Assembly (NCBI RefSeq): GCF_001373415.1
Contig: NZ_CDSE01000036.1
Location: forward strand, 1 to 64,000
DNA from: Paenibacillus dakarensis
Lineage (GTDB): Bacteria > Bacillota > Bacilli > Paenibacillales > Paenibacillaceae
DNA length: 64,000 bases
Direction: 5' to 3'
This document shows positions 51,151-59,099 of the stretch, piece after piece (position 1 is the first letter of the stretch; each line of letters opens with the position of its first letter). The position numbers and the translations under genes are program-made. The notes beneath the pieces were generated by a model, which worked only from the letters and a program-made list of their open reading frames with translations, ran no database searches and was not told where the DNA came from.

Positions 51151-51483
51151 TTAGCTGCGACGCTGCCGAGCTCTAGCTTGACCGCCTTTACGGCCTGCTT
51201 CCTCGCGGCTCATCTTACCATCATTATCGGAGTTGTTACGTGCTTCTCCGCCTTTTTGACCAATTTCCTGGTAAAACTCCTTATCGTGAGAGTTCGAAGT
51301 TGCCTCTCCGCCTTTTTGGCCGATTTCCTGATAGAAATCCTTATCATGAGACTCCGAAGTTGCATCTCCACCTTTACGGCCAATTTCCTGATAAAACTCT
51401 TTGTCATGGTTCTTTGCAGTTGCTTCTCCACCTAATCGTCCTGCTTCTTCGCGGCTCATCTTACCATCGTTATTTCTAGCCAT
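51151..51483 (-). CDS. KGG-repeat stress protein (GsiB-like)
   Basis: The 110-residue hydrophilic protein is built of ~20-residue repeats. REEAGRLGGEAT is followed by FYQEIGRKGGDAT and two FYQEIGQKGGEA units, separated by HDKEFYQE/HDKDFYQE, and REEAGRKGGQARARQ ends it. This is the KGG (GsiB/LEA-like) family of general-stress hydrophilins, SigB-controlled in B. subtilis. GTTTCA with a 13-base gap to GGTTAA lies upstream, only a weak SigB-type match. ATG 51483 follows TAAGGAGTG. The repeats are similar in DNA and could recombine. Confidence 0.92.
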   Translation of the reverse strand: MARNNDGKMSREEAGRLGGEATAKNHDKEFYQEIGRKGGDATSESHDKDFYQEIGQKGGEATSNSHDKEFYQEIGQKGGEARNNSDNDGKMSREEAGRKGGQARARQRRS

Positions 51484-51634
51484 CTTGAATCACTCCTTAT
51501 AGGTATTTTTGAAGTTGCTCGTCCACGATATTGTATTAACCGTTATGCTCATTCTGAAACAAGTGCTTCAATTTTTAATAAAATTTTGCTTTAAATAAAG
51601 CGATAATTATCACCTTATTTCAGCGTAAAAATGC

Positions 51635-51667
51635 AAAAAAAAAAGCCCCTGCAAATGCAGGGACTTT
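51635..51667 (-). terminator. terminator of the tRNA Glu-Lys-Leu transcript
   Basis: CCCTGCA pairs with TGCAGGG, followed by a run of ten T interrupted once on the minus strand, about ten bases after the tRNA-Leu 3' end. Confidence 0.85.
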
Positions 51668-51675
51668 TTCTAATA

Positions 51676-51758
51676 TGCGGTAGAGAGGACTCGAACCTCC
51701 ACGGGTATACACCCACTACCCCCTCAAGATAGCGTGTCTGCCATTCCACCACTACCGC
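51676..51758 (-). tRNA. tRNA-Leu (anticodon GAG), second copy
   Basis: This is an 83-nt copy identical to 43,043-43,125, with the same cloverleaf, long variable arm and GAG in the anticodon loop. CCA is not encoded. It is the last gene of the tRNA transcript. Confidence 0.97.
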
Positions 51759-51789
51759 ATAATAAAAGGGACTAACTTATAAAAAAAAC

Positions 51790-51865
51790 TGGTGAGCCAT
51801 GAAGGACTCGAACCTTCGACACCCTGATTAAAAGTCAGGTGCTCTACCAACTGAGCTAATGGCTC
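51790..51865 (-). tRNA. tRNA-Lys (anticodon TTT)
   Basis: The gene starts GAGCCATTAGCTCAGTTGG. Its anticodon stem CCTGA/TCAGG has loop CTTTTAA, with T-arm GGTTCGAGTCC and an encoded CCA. It is in transcript order after tRNA-Glu and before tRNA-Leu. Confidence 0.97.
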
Positions 51866-51904
51866 TCGATGACAATCAAAGCTGCTGCCTTAGACTGAAA
51901 CTGA

Positions 51905-52194
51905 ATGCTCCGACGAACCTTTGGGGTTCTCATCCCCTGAAGCAATAAAGTAAGTGGTGACCCGTAGGGGATACTCTCTCTTCGTTCGAGACTGCGAAGT
52001 ATTCCTCACGATGTCTATGCTCCGACGAACCTTTGGGGTTCTCATCCCGGAAGCAATAAAGTAAGTGGTGACCCGTAGGGGATACTCTCTCTTCGTTCGA
52101 GACTGCGAAGTATTCCTCACGATGTCTATGCTCCGACGAACCTTTGGGGTTCTCATCCCGGAAGCAATAAAGTAAGTGGTGACCCGTAGGGGAT
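51905..52194 (-). repeat. tandem 111-bp units carrying the tRNA-Glu 3' end
   Basis: Units begin at 51,905, 52,017 and 52,128 (periods 112 and 111) and are nearly identical. Each of the first two contains an exact copy of the last 18 bases of tRNA-Glu including CCA (51,955-51,972 and 52,066-52,083), 111 bases apart and 111 bases from the real tRNA end (52,177-52,194). Between these copies lies an ~80-bp sequence that starts GGGATGAGAACCCC and ends GAGAGTATCCCC on the minus strand. Related sequence occurs at 52,432-52,532. The third unit is partial. Confidence 0.9.
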
Positions 52195-52251
52195 TCGAAC
52201 CCCTGTTACCTCCGTGAAAGGGAGGTGTCTTAACCCCTTGACCAACGGGCC
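52177..52251 (-). tRNA. tRNA-Glu (anticodon TTC)
   Basis: The 75-nt gene starts GGCCCGTTGGTCAAGG. Its anticodon stem CCTCC/GGAGG has loop CTTTCAC, and it ends ATCCCCTACGGGTCACCA with encoded CCA. It is the first gene of the Glu-Lys-Leu transcript. Confidence 0.97.
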
Positions 52252-52284
52252 TTATTAATCAATGTCTCCGTGACGACAAGAATG

Positions 52285-52314
52285 AGTATAGCATAAAAGC
52301 AAATCTGATGACAA
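52285..52314 (-). promoter_or_regulatory. promoter of tRNA-Glu
   Basis: TTGTCA and TATACT are separated by 18 bases, about 34 bases upstream of the tRNA 5' end. Confidence 0.7.
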
Positions 52315-52354
52315 GCTTTTTTTCGAAAAAAATCGCAGTAAAATTATGCTTGTT

Positions 52355-52384
52355 TTCTGCCCTCTTCGGAGGTCTCATATCCCT
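52355..52384 (-). repeat. partial copy of the tRNA-linked element
   Basis: On the minus strand GGGATATGAGACCTCCGAAG followed by AGGGC resembles the start of the element (GGGATGAGAACCCTCAGAAG, AGGGTTC). Only this end is preserved. A separate GCTCCCG/CGGGAGC hairpin lies at 52,404-52,432. Confidence 0.45.
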
Positions 52385-52431
52385 TCGCAGACATAACAGA
52401 ACATGCTCCCGTCCGCTTATACAACGGGAGC

Positions 52432-52532
52432 ACGGAGAGAGAGGGATACTCTCCCTTCGGTCGAGACTCCGATGCTGTTCCTAACGATGCTTATGCTTCG
52501 ACGAACCCTCTTCTGAGGGTTCTCATCCCTTT
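52432..52532 (-). repeat. tRNA-linked element carrying the tRNA-Ser 3' end
   Basis: On the minus strand it begins GGGATGAGAACCCTCAGAAG and ends GAGAGTATCCC, followed by a copy of the tRNA-Ser 3' end. The 16 bases 52,432-52,447 are identical to 52,589-52,604, the acceptor/T-arm end of tRNA-Ser. The internal sequence aligns with the units at 51,905-52,194 at about three positions in four. Pairing of GGGAT with ATCCC and of GAACCC with GGGTTC suggests a folded RNA or DNA. Confidence 0.8.
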
Positions 52533-52534
52533 GC

Positions 52535-52571
52535 ACAAAAAACAACCTGCCGAAGTCCGGCAGGTTGTTTA
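52535..52571 (-). terminator. terminator after tRNA-Ser
   Basis: AAACAACCTGCCG pairs with CGGCAGGTTGTTT around a five-base loop, followed by TTTTTTG on the minus strand, 19 bases after the tRNA 3' end. Confidence 0.88.
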
Positions 52572-52589
52572 ATCGACGTTTAATCTAAA

Positions 52590-52678
52590 CGGAGAGAGAG
52601 GGATTCGAACCCTCGCACCGCTTACGCAGTCTAACCCCTTAGCAGAGGGTCCCCTTATAGCCACTTGGGTATCTCTCC
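52590..52678 (-). tRNA. tRNA-Ser (anticodon GCT)
   Basis: The 89-nt class II tRNA has acceptor GGAGAGA/TCTCTCC and anticodon loop CTGCTAA. It has a long variable arm and T-arm GGTTCGAATCC. CCA is not encoded. Confidence 0.96.
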
Positions 52679-52690
52679 AAAAAAAAGAAA

Positions 52691-52766
52691 TGGCTCCCCG
52701 AACAGGACTCGAACCTGTGACAACTCGATTAACAGTCGAGTGCTCTACCAACTGAGCTATCAGGGA
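52691..52766 (-). tRNA. tRNA-Asn (anticodon GTT)
   Basis: The gene starts TCCCTGATAGCTCAGTTGG. Its anticodon stem CTCGA/TCGAG has loop CTGTTAA, and it has an encoded CCA. It heads the Asn-Ser transcript. Confidence 0.97.
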
Positions 52767-52789
52767 ACGTTGGATAATAACTGAATATT

Positions 52790-52818
52790 AATTTATCATG
52801 ATTTTAGCTATCAGTCAA
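52790..52818 (-). promoter_or_regulatory. possible promoter of tRNA-Asn/Ser
   Basis: TTGACT and TAAATT are separated by 17 bases. It lies about 24 bases before tRNA-Asn and overlaps the 3' end of sprT. Confidence 0.45.
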
Positions 52819-53290
52819 GCATTAGGAGACGTAAACTTCCACTACACCGACCACACCGATACCATGCAGGATCCATCTTCCGTTTACGTTTATATTCCAT
52901 CCCGCAATCCACACAACGAAGCATGTAGCGATATGGCTCAGGCTTACGTCTTTTTTCTGCCGGTTTCACAATCGCTTTACAGAAGCGGCTGCCCCCAACG
53001 GCTTGGAGAAGCTGTTTGAAATCCGAGTCTCTGTGCTTATATCCCCGTCCAGCCAGATGAAGATGATAATGGCAGAGCTCATGCTTGATAATCCTCTCTA
53101 CCTCTTCCTTTCCATGGATCTCAAGCTGATGAGGATTAATCTCTATATTATGGCTTTTCATAAAATACCGCCCTCCCGTGGAGGAAAGTCTGCGGTTAAA
53201 CGTGGCACGGTGTCTGAACGGAACGCGGAAACTGCGGATTGATATTTCCTCAACCCAAGCCTGCAGCTCCTCATTGCTCATTTCATGCAT
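52811..53290 (-). CDS. sprT: SprT-family zinc metalloprotease-like protein
   Basis: The 159-residue protein has an HExxH zinc site, IIKHELCHYHLHL, with H70, E71 and H74, and an upstream strand NIEINPHQLE. A C-terminal zinc ribbon has LRCVDCGMEY and WYRCGRCSG. This is the YdcK/SprT architecture; the eukaryotic relative SPRTN cleaves DNA-protein crosslinks, but the bacterial role is unproven. The GAAGAGGAC site precedes ATG 53290. In B. subtilis the gene also lies by tex, cmpA and tRNA genes. Confidence 0.9.
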   Translation of the reverse strand: MHEMSNEELQAWVEEISIRSFRVPFRHRATFNRRLSSTGGRYFMKSHNIEINPHQLEIHGKEEVERIIKHELCHYHLHLAGRGYKHRDSDFKQLLQAVGGSRFCKAIVKPAEKRRKPEPYRYMLRCVDCGMEYKRKRKMDPAWYRCGRCSGSLRLLMLD

Positions 53291-53486
53291 AATCTGTCCT
53301 CTTCTTTCTTTTTCTTATCTCATTTTCTCATCAAACATATCCAAACGCCAAGGAAGATACTTGAATTTTAGCTTCCTTCTAAGCTACACTCAAATAAGAA
53401 TAATGCAAATGAACGGCTTACATCAACCGGTTCAATGAAATGATCAACAATTGAAGCAGCACAATATGGAGGGAGAACTTACAATC

Positions 53487-53837
53487 ATGCCGAATATGCG
53501 TTACGTAATTTTACAACGAAGCGATAAGCTGCAATACATAGAAATGCCTGCAGATTATGCTTACCAACTAAGTGCACTTAATCTTCGTCTTAATAAGGAA
53601 ATCAGCAAGCTTACGGTACAGGACAAGCCGGAGCTGCCGCTTGCTGTGGCGGAATGTGATAACCTGGATTTGCTTCAGGAAACGTCTCACACCATAAGCG
53701 GTCTGGACTACATTAATGAACTGGAGCGAAACTTCTCGTCTCTGAATGAATCAAATTATCCACTCATCTCCCTGCTCACGGAAATTCGCGCTCTTCAAGC
53801 GCAACTGGAACAGTGGTATGAAGAAGAAGCCGTATAA
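53487..53837 (+). CDS. conserved hypothetical protein
   Basis: The 116-residue protein begins MPNMRYVILQRSDKLQYIEM and continues with PADYAYQLSALNLRLNKEIS, then a helical C-terminus (LTEIRALQAQLEQWYEEE). ATG 53487 is the likeliest start, with GGAGGGAG 13 bases upstream; ATG 53496 nine bases on is another option. I recognise it only as a recurrent small protein of Paenibacillus-like bacteria next to cmpA and sprT. No catalytic motif is visible. Confidence 0.65.
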   Translation: MPNMRYVILQRSDKLQYIEMPADYAYQLSALNLRLNKEISKLTVQDKPELPLAVAECDNLDLLQETSHTISGLDYINELERNFSSLNESNYPLISLLTEIRALQAQLEQWYEEEAV

Positions 53838-53916
53838 AAATAAATAGACCTGCACGCTTTGGGCGTTTTCCCCATATGCTATCCTTACATACGGATCGCA
53901 AGAGGAGGAGATACCC

Positions 53917-54042
53917 TTGCCGCAATGGCTCTGCAATCAATTGACACGTGCTTTTCGCAAAAAGGACAGACGCCAGATCAAACTGCTGAACGAATGCTGG
54001 TTCTTTTACAGGAGCTCCCCGGGTGAAAATCCGGATACCTAA
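53917..54042 (+). CDS. cmpA: cortex morphogenetic protein CmpA
   Basis: TTG 53917 lies seven bases after AGGAGGAG and starts MPQWLCNQLTRAFRKKDRRQ, then IKLLNECWFFYRSSPGENPD. This 41-residue protein matches the tiny CmpA family (MPxWLxxQ...RAF...IKLLNxCWxxY) of endospore formers. B. subtilis CmpA (37 residues) acts in a checkpoint that ties coat to cortex assembly by directing SpoIVA to ClpXP. It is too short to be called by most gene finders. It lies between sprT and tex, as in B. subtilis. Confidence 0.85.
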   Translation: MPQWLCNQLTRAFRKKDRRQIKLLNECWFFYRSSPGENPDT

Positions 54043-54092
54043 ATAAGAATGCATAATGAAATCCATAATAGGTAAAAGAACAAGTCCCACCG

Positions 54093-54143
54093 AACTGCAC
54101 TCCAAGGTTAGATGCACTCTAACCGTTGGTAGTGCAGTTTTTT
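54093..54143 (+). terminator. terminator of cmpA
   Basis: AACTGCACT with CCAAGGTTAGA pairs with TCTAACCGTTGG and AGTGCAGTT, followed by TTTTT on the plus strand, about 50 bases after the cmpA stop. Confidence 0.85.
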
Positions 54144-54223
54144 CATAAAAATAGCCCACATTTCATACCCGCTCATCTGGAGCAAGGCACAAAACATCGG
54201 CTATATACCGTTTATCCGAACCG

Positions 54224-54346
54224 TTAGCTATTGTTTCTCAGATACCGAATCAATATCCAAAGGAGCCACAAACCACCGGTACAAATGGTCAGAATAAAAT
54301 CCAGCATAAGTCCGAAACAACCACGTTTATTATTTCCGCTGCTCAT
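54224..54346 (-). CDS. small membrane protein
   Basis: The 40-residue frame from ATG 54346 reads MSSGNNKRGCFGLMLDFILT and then ICTGGLWLLWILIRYLRNNS. One membrane helix of about 20 residues is framed by a charged head and a basic tail. AAAGGAG lies eight bases upstream of the start, a normal bacterial site, which makes it a likely gene. I know this only as a type of small Gly/Cys/Trp membrane peptide. It has no partner; its stop lies 80 bases from the cmpA terminator. Confidence 0.6.
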   Translation of the reverse strand: MSSGNNKRGCFGLMLDFILTICTGGLWLLWILIRYLRNNS

Positions 54347-54514
54347 CGTCTTTTCTCCTTTCGGTAAACCTAACTAACTATCTAAAATATATTTCACCAT
54401 CTACAAAGCGATCCTCACATCCAGATCCTGCCGCTCATTTTGATCCCGGTACCATACCGAACTCACTTCTGATAAAGCAAAAAACCTTCCGAAGTGCACA
54501 TATTCCCTGAAGCA

Positions 54515-54550
54515 GCAAAAAAGCCCCGATCCTTTACTGGATCGGGGCTT
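54515..54550 (-). terminator. terminator of tex
   Basis: AAGCCCCGATCC pairs with GGATCGGGGCTT around a six-base loop, followed by six T on the minus strand. It begins seven bases after the tex stop. Confidence 0.9.
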
Positions 54551-54556
54551 CCTATT

Positions 54557-56764
54557 TTATTGGTCTTTAGGCTTACGCATCGTCAAGCCTACGCGGCCTT
54601 TTTTCAGATCAACGTTCAGTACCCATACCGTCACATTATCACCGACGGACACAACATCCATTGGATGCTTCACATAGCCATCGCTAAGCTGGGAGATATG
54701 AACAAGACCGTCACTCTTAATGCCGATATCTACGAAAGCACCAAAGTCGATTACATTCCGAACCGTTCCCTGAAGCTCCATGCCTGGCATCAGGTCTTCA
54801 ATTTTCAGCACATCGGTACGGAAAATTGGAAGCGGCAGCTCTTCCCGAGGGTCACGTCCCGGGCGCTGAAGACTGTCCAGAATGTCCCGCAGCGTCGGCA
54901 CACCGACGTCCAGCTTAACAGCCAGCGCTTCTGGTGCCTGACTGTCCAGCAGCTCGGATAACTCCTTCGTGCCAACTTTATCAGAGTTTACGTTCAGTTC
55001 TTTGAACAGACGGTCTACGACCGGGTAGGATTCCGGGTGAATTGGTGTATTGTCCAGCGTGTTCTCGCCATCTGAAATGCGCATAAACCCAACACACTGC
55101 TCAAAGGTCTTCGCTCCGAGGCGAGGTACCTTTTGCAATTGTTTACGGCTAATGAACTTGCCGTTTTCTTCACGGTACTTCACAATGTTCTTTGCAATCG
55201 TAGCATTAATACCTGCCACGTAAGAGAGAAGCGGTGAAGCTGTATTCACATCAACGCCGACATGGTTAACCGCCGATTCGACAACTGCTTTCAGGCTTTC
55301 CTCCAGATGCTTCTGTGATACATCGTGCTGGTACTGGCCTACTCCGATCGATTTCGGGTCAATCTTCACCAGCTCAGCAAGAGGGTCTTGTACACGGCGT
55401 GCAATGGAAGCAGCGCTTCGTTCCGCTACATCGAGATCCGGGAACTCTTCCTGAGCCAGCTTAGAGGCTGAATACACACTTGCTCCCGCCTCATTTACGA
55501 TTAAATACGCTAGCTCAGGGTCACCGATTTCGGAAATCACCTCTGCCACGAACTGCTCCGTTTCCCGGGAAGCTGTACCGTTACCGATGACGATCAGCTG
55601 AATTCCGTATTTCGAAATCAGTTCTTTGAATTTAGCAGCGGCTTCTTTTTTCTTGTTGTTTGGAGGCGTAGGATACGTTACAGCCACTTCAAGCAGCTTA
55701 CCTGTATCATCCACAACGGCAAGCTTGCATCCCGTACGATATGCCGGGTCAACGCCGAGAACACAGCGACCTTTTACTGGCGGCTGAAGCAGCAAGCTGC
55801 GTAAATTTCCTGCAAAAATAGAAATCGCCTGATTCTCACCCTTCTCTGTCAGTTCACCTCGAACTTCCCGTTCAATGGAAGGCGCAATCAATCGTTTGTA
55901 AGCATCCTCGATCACTGTATTCAATAGTTCCGTTACAACCGATGTCCCTTTCAGAACCTGCTTTCCGATATAACTATGAATCGAATCAGACGGAACGTCC
56001 AGGCCAACTTTGAGGATGTTTTCCCGTTCCCCGCGATTAATCGCCAGAATGCGGTGCGGCGGCATTTTCTTGGCTAATTCCCTGTACTCATAATAATTCT
56101 CATATACGGATTCTGCCTCTTTATCCTTGGCTTCAGAGGTTAGAATACCGTGATCCAGGCTGTAACGGCGAACCCAGGAACGAACAGCTGCATCATCTGC
56201 AATATTCTCCGCCAGAATATCCATAGCACCCTGAAGCGCTTCTTCCGCAGATGCTACTCCTTTTTCCTCACTCACATATTTTTCAGCTTCCACAAGCGCA
56301 TTTCCATCCTTAGGTTGATCCCAGATCCAGGCTGCCAGCGGTTCAAGGCCCTTTTCCTTAGCAACGCTTGCCCGAGTCTTCCGCTTCTGCTTGTATGGCC
56401 GGTACAAATCCTCTACCTCTTGAAGTTTTACAGCTTGATTAATTGACGCTCTAAGTTCATCTGTCAATTTACCTTGCTCATCTATAATCCGGATGACTTC
56501 CCGTTTGCGAACCTCTAGGTTACGCAAATAATTGGAGCGCTCCTCAATATCACGAAGACGGTTCTCATCCAGCTCTCCTGTCATCTCCTTGCGGTAGCGC
56601 GCAATAAACGGTATCGTATTTCCTTCATCCAGCAGATCAACGGTTGTGCGGACCTGCTTGACTGACAACTGAAGCTCCTTGGCGATTTGTTTGACGATCC
56701 TTTCATGCTCTTCTTTACGGATCTGCTCCTCATTCACTTCCACGACAGCTTCTAATTCAGACAA
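54557..56764 (-). CDS. tex: Tex-family RNA-binding transcription accessory protein
   Basis: The 735-residue protein has the Tex N-terminal domain (about 10-200, TVDLLDEGNTIPFIARYRKE and VEDLYRPYKQKRKTRASVAK). A YqgF/RNase-H-like fold follows at about 330-460 (VLGVDPAYRTGCKLAVVDDT, IVIGNGTASRETEQF). Then come the tandem helix-hairpin-helix (VGVDVNTASPLLSYVAGIN, RLGAKTFEQCVGFMRI) and a C-terminal S1 domain (about 650-720, GMELQGTVRNVIDFGAFVDI). It binds nucleic acid and is linked to transcription processes. TTG 56764 follows GAGAGGGA. It is monocistronic. Confidence 0.95.
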   Translation of the reverse strand: MSELEAVVEVNEEQIRKEEHERIVKQIAKELQLSVKQVRTTVDLLDEGNTIPFIARYRKEMTGELDENRLRDIEERSNYLRNLEVRKREVIRIIDEQGKLTDELRASINQAVKLQEVEDLYRPYKQKRKTRASVAKEKGLEPLAAWIWDQPKDGNALVEAEKYVSEEKGVASAEEALQGAMDILAENIADDAAVRSWVRRYSLDHGILTSEAKDKEAESVYENYYEYRELAKKMPPHRILAINRGERENILKVGLDVPSDSIHSYIGKQVLKGTSVVTELLNTVIEDAYKRLIAPSIEREVRGELTEKGENQAISIFAGNLRSLLLQPPVKGRCVLGVDPAYRTGCKLAVVDDTGKLLEVAVTYPTPPNNKKKEAAAKFKELISKYGIQLIVIGNGTASRETEQFVAEVISEIGDPELAYLIVNEAGASVYSASKLAQEEFPDLDVAERSAASIARRVQDPLAELVKIDPKSIGVGQYQHDVSQKHLEESLKAVVESAVNHVGVDVNTASPLLSYVAGINATIAKNIVKYREENGKFISRKQLQKVPRLGAKTFEQCVGFMRISDGENTLDNTPIHPESYPVVDRLFKELNVNSDKVGTKELSELLDSQAPEALAVKLDVGVPTLRDILDSLQRPGRDPREELPLPIFRTDVLKIEDLMPGMELQGTVRNVIDFGAFVDIGIKSDGLVHISQLSDGYVKHPMDVVSVGDNVTVWVLNVDLKKGRVGLTMRKPKDQ

Positions 56765-56976
56765 TATTTATCCCTCTCTCTTAAAAAAACTATATTCCCA
56801 TTATCCCAAATCTTCGGCATTATTTCCAGCTTGCCCAGCAATCATCGAAACATCCTATATTCTTGTCCGGACGGGATTCCCTATTGACCTGCAAGCTGCG
56901 GAACATCAACAATCACTATTTACAAATTATACAGCTTAATTCTAATATGTTTTGTTGCAAAATACACATAAACAGC

Positions 56977-57007
56977 AAATAACCCGCCGATATGCTCTCG
57001 GCGGGCT
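56977..57007 (-). terminator. terminator of the mazEF operon
   Basis: GCCCGCCGA pairs with TCGGCGGGT around a seven-base loop, followed by a TTATTTG tail on the minus strand, about 46 bases after the mazF stop. Confidence 0.75.
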
Positions 57008-57052
57008 ATCACTTGCACCCTAAATGGGCGGCTATATTGATCGTTAACTCAC

Positions 57053-57403
57053 TTAAAAATCAATCAAACCCAAACTGATTTGCAGAGAATCATCTACCTT
57101 ATTCATCGTTTCATCGTCCAGATGGGTAATCTTGTCGGTTAATCGCTGCTTATCAATCGTTCGGATCTGCTCCAGTAATATCACGGAATCCCGGTCAAAT
57201 CCATGGGACGCCGCATCAATTTCCACATGAGTCGGAAGCTTGGCTTTCTGGATTTGAGCGGTAATGGCCGCAACAATTACTGTTGGACTGAACCGGTTGC
57301 CGATATCGTTCTGAATGACGAGGACCGGCCTTACACCGCCCTGTTCAGAACCGACAACGGGTGAAAGATCCGCAAAAAATACGTCGCCGCGTTTTACGAT
57401 CAC
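57053..57403 (-). CDS. ndoA: MazF-type endoribonuclease toxin
   Basis: The 116-residue protein reads [40 protein letters not shown] and [20 protein letters not shown]. The RGDV/DLSP start, the [12 protein letters not shown] strand and the later [12 protein letters not shown] are characteristic of B. subtilis EndoA/NdoA, which cuts single-stranded RNA at UACAU. GTG 57403 starts three bases after the antitoxin stop. The length matches. It pairs with the upstream antitoxin and with alr, as in other Bacillota. Confidence 0.95.
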   Translation of the reverse strand: MIVKRGDVFFADLSPVVGSEQGGVRPVLVIQNDIGNRFSPTVIVAAITAQIQKAKLPTHVEIDAASHGFDRDSVILLEQIRTIDKQRLTDKITHLDDETMNKVDDSLQISLGLIDF

Positions 57404-57406
57404 TGT

Positions 57407-57679
57407 CTACACCCCGCTTACCAAGCGGTCCAGAGTGCTGTCTGCATCTTCCTCCGCGTGAAACGCTTCAGATGCCATTGTCAGGTTGATCTTAGCCATT
57501 TCCATATAACCCCGCTGCATGGATTCGCGAATGTAACGCTTCTTGCGTTCATTCAGATATAGCTTCATGGCCTGCCTGATAAGCTCACTACGGTTGGAAT
57601 TTTCCAGCTGAGCGATCCCGTCCACTTCCTGCAAAAGATGATCCGGTAAACTGATCATGATTCGTTTGGTGTTCTGCAT
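57407..57679 (-). CDS. ndoAI: ribbon-helix-helix antitoxin of the NdoA toxin
   Basis: ATG 57679 lies five bases after AAGGTGG, so I prefer it to the in-frame GTG 57688. The 90-residue protein starts MQNTKRIMISLPDHLLQEVD, a ribbon-helix-helix DNA-binding domain. The run SNRSELIRQAMKLYLNERKK follows, then an acidic C-terminal tail that would bind the toxin (EDADSTLDRLVSGV). It precedes ndoA by three bases. Family and order match EndoAI in B. subtilis. Confidence 0.92.
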   Translation of the reverse strand: MQNTKRIMISLPDHLLQEVDGIAQLENSNRSELIRQAMKLYLNERKKRYIRESMQRGYMEMAKINLTMASEAFHAEEDADSTLDRLVSGV

Positions 57680-57923
57680 GTTGGCCACCTTCTAATACAC
57701 CCCCACAACCTTCTTGCCCTGTGCACCAGTATTGCTTTATTCAAGGAAAATTATACAAAAGAATATATATGCCACAGATATATTGAGTATGCTGCATCTC
57801 ATTATAAACTACATCCGGCACGTTCGTACAGACTAACTGTTATATTCTTAATTCGGGAAAGCCTGTACATATTCCTTCTCCTTTAAATAAAATAAATACG
57901 GTCGCCCAGTAAAAAAAGCAGTA

Positions 57924-59099
57924 TTACAAAAGGGGATTTACAATCTTAACAGGCATACCTGCGCGCATATAAACCCGCGGTACGCGGTGAGCAATCATGC
58001 AGAGTAATTCATAAGGGATGGTGCCCAGCATGGAAGCCAGCTCATCTGCCGTTATACACGAATCAGATTGCTGACCGATGAGTACAACCTCTTCACCGGC
58101 TTTAATTTGTTCCGCCTCTTCGGCGAAAGATTTTAATGATATCATGCACTGGTCCATACAAATATTTCCGACAACAGGAACACGACGGCCGCGTATCAGC
58201 ACTTCCGCTTTACCGCTCAGCATACGGGAATAACCATCAGCATAACCAACAGGAAGGGTTCCTATCACTTCTTCCTCTTCGGTTACATACTTACTGCCAT
58301 AGCTGATGCCGTAGTTTGGCGGCAGTTTTTTGACGTAGACCATCTGCGTCTTAAGCGTCATGACCGGGCTCAAATTCACCGCTGATCGATTCACCTCACC
58401 TGGGTACAATCCATACATTGCGATGCCGAGTCGCACCATATTGTATGATAGATCAGGAGTATCGATGGCAGCAGCACTATTACCCGTATGTATAATCGGG
58501 AGGGTGTAACCTAAATCCCGAAGCGCGTCCGCCACGCTTTTAAAGCGCCGATACTGCTCAAGTGTGTAGCTTTTATCCTCTTCATCCGCTCTTGCAAAAT
58601 GAGTAAACATACCTTCAACGAAAACTTGCGGAAGGGAGAAAGCCTCTTCTATGAAAGATATGGCATTCTCTCCAGGCAAAAGACCTAATCGGCCCATGCC
58701 ACTGTCGATTTTGATGTGTACCTTCAGCTGCTTTTCTCCTGCTTCCGGCAGTGCCCTAATCGCTTCGAGTACCTCCGGAGTAAACAAGGTTACGGTGACA
58801 TCATGCTTCCATGCCATTTCAATCCCTTCTGGCGGCGTGTAGCCCAGTACAAGAATCGGCAGCATGATCCCTGCTTTGCGAAGCTCCAGCGCTTCATCCA
58901 AAAAGGCAACGCTTAAGTAGTCCGCACCCAGTTCTTCCATCTCCCGTGCAACCTCTACCGCACCATGTCCGTATGCATTTGCTTTGACACAGGCTAGCAG
59001 CTTCATCTGTTCCGGAAGTGAATTCCGGATGCTGTTATAATTCGCACGAAGATGATCCAGATTAATCTCCGCTTGAGTAGGTCGATATGTCATTTGCAA
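57924..59099 (-). CDS. alr: alanine racemase
   Basis: This PLP enzyme interconverts L- and D-alanine for peptidoglycan. The 391-residue protein has LLACVKANAYGHG with PLP-binding Lys39. The second catalytic region around residue 275 has PPNYGISYGSKYV, with a Tyr in the family's usual place. FTHFARAD and IHTGNSAAA also fit. TTG 59099 lies six bases after AAGGTGA, better spaced than ATG 59093. It is upstream of ndoAI/ndoA after a 235-base gap that holds the toxin-antitoxin promoter region. Confidence 0.95.
   Translation of the reverse strand: MQMTYRPTQAEINLDHLRANYNSIRNSLPEQMKLLACVKANAYGHGAVEVAREMEELGADYLSVAFLDEALELRKAGIMLPILVLGYTPPEGIEMAWKHDVTVTLFTPEVLEAIRALPEAGEKQLKVHIKIDSGMGRLGLLPGENAISFIEEAFSLPQVFVEGMFTHFARADEEDKSYTLEQYRRFKSVADALRDLGYTLPIIHTGNSAAAIDTPDLSYNMVRLGIAMYGLYPGEVNRSAVNLSPVMTLKTQMVYVKKLPPNYGISYGSKYVTEEEEVIGTLPVGYADGYSRMLSGKAEVLIRGRRVPVVGNICMDQCMISLKSFAEEAEQIKAGEEVVLIGQQSDSCITADELASMLGTIPYELLCMIAHRVPRVYMRAGMPVKIVNPLL

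Noticed and set aside
51178..51435. Plus-strand frames with repeated FLAAHL/FLADFL-like units
   Set aside because: They mirror the KGG repeats on the minus strand and are shadows of that gene.
51890..52156. Open frame of 88 codons with repeated MRTPKVRRSIDIVRN
   Set aside because: It is the translation of the 111-bp DNA repeats, overlaps tRNA 3'-end copies and has no ribosome site.
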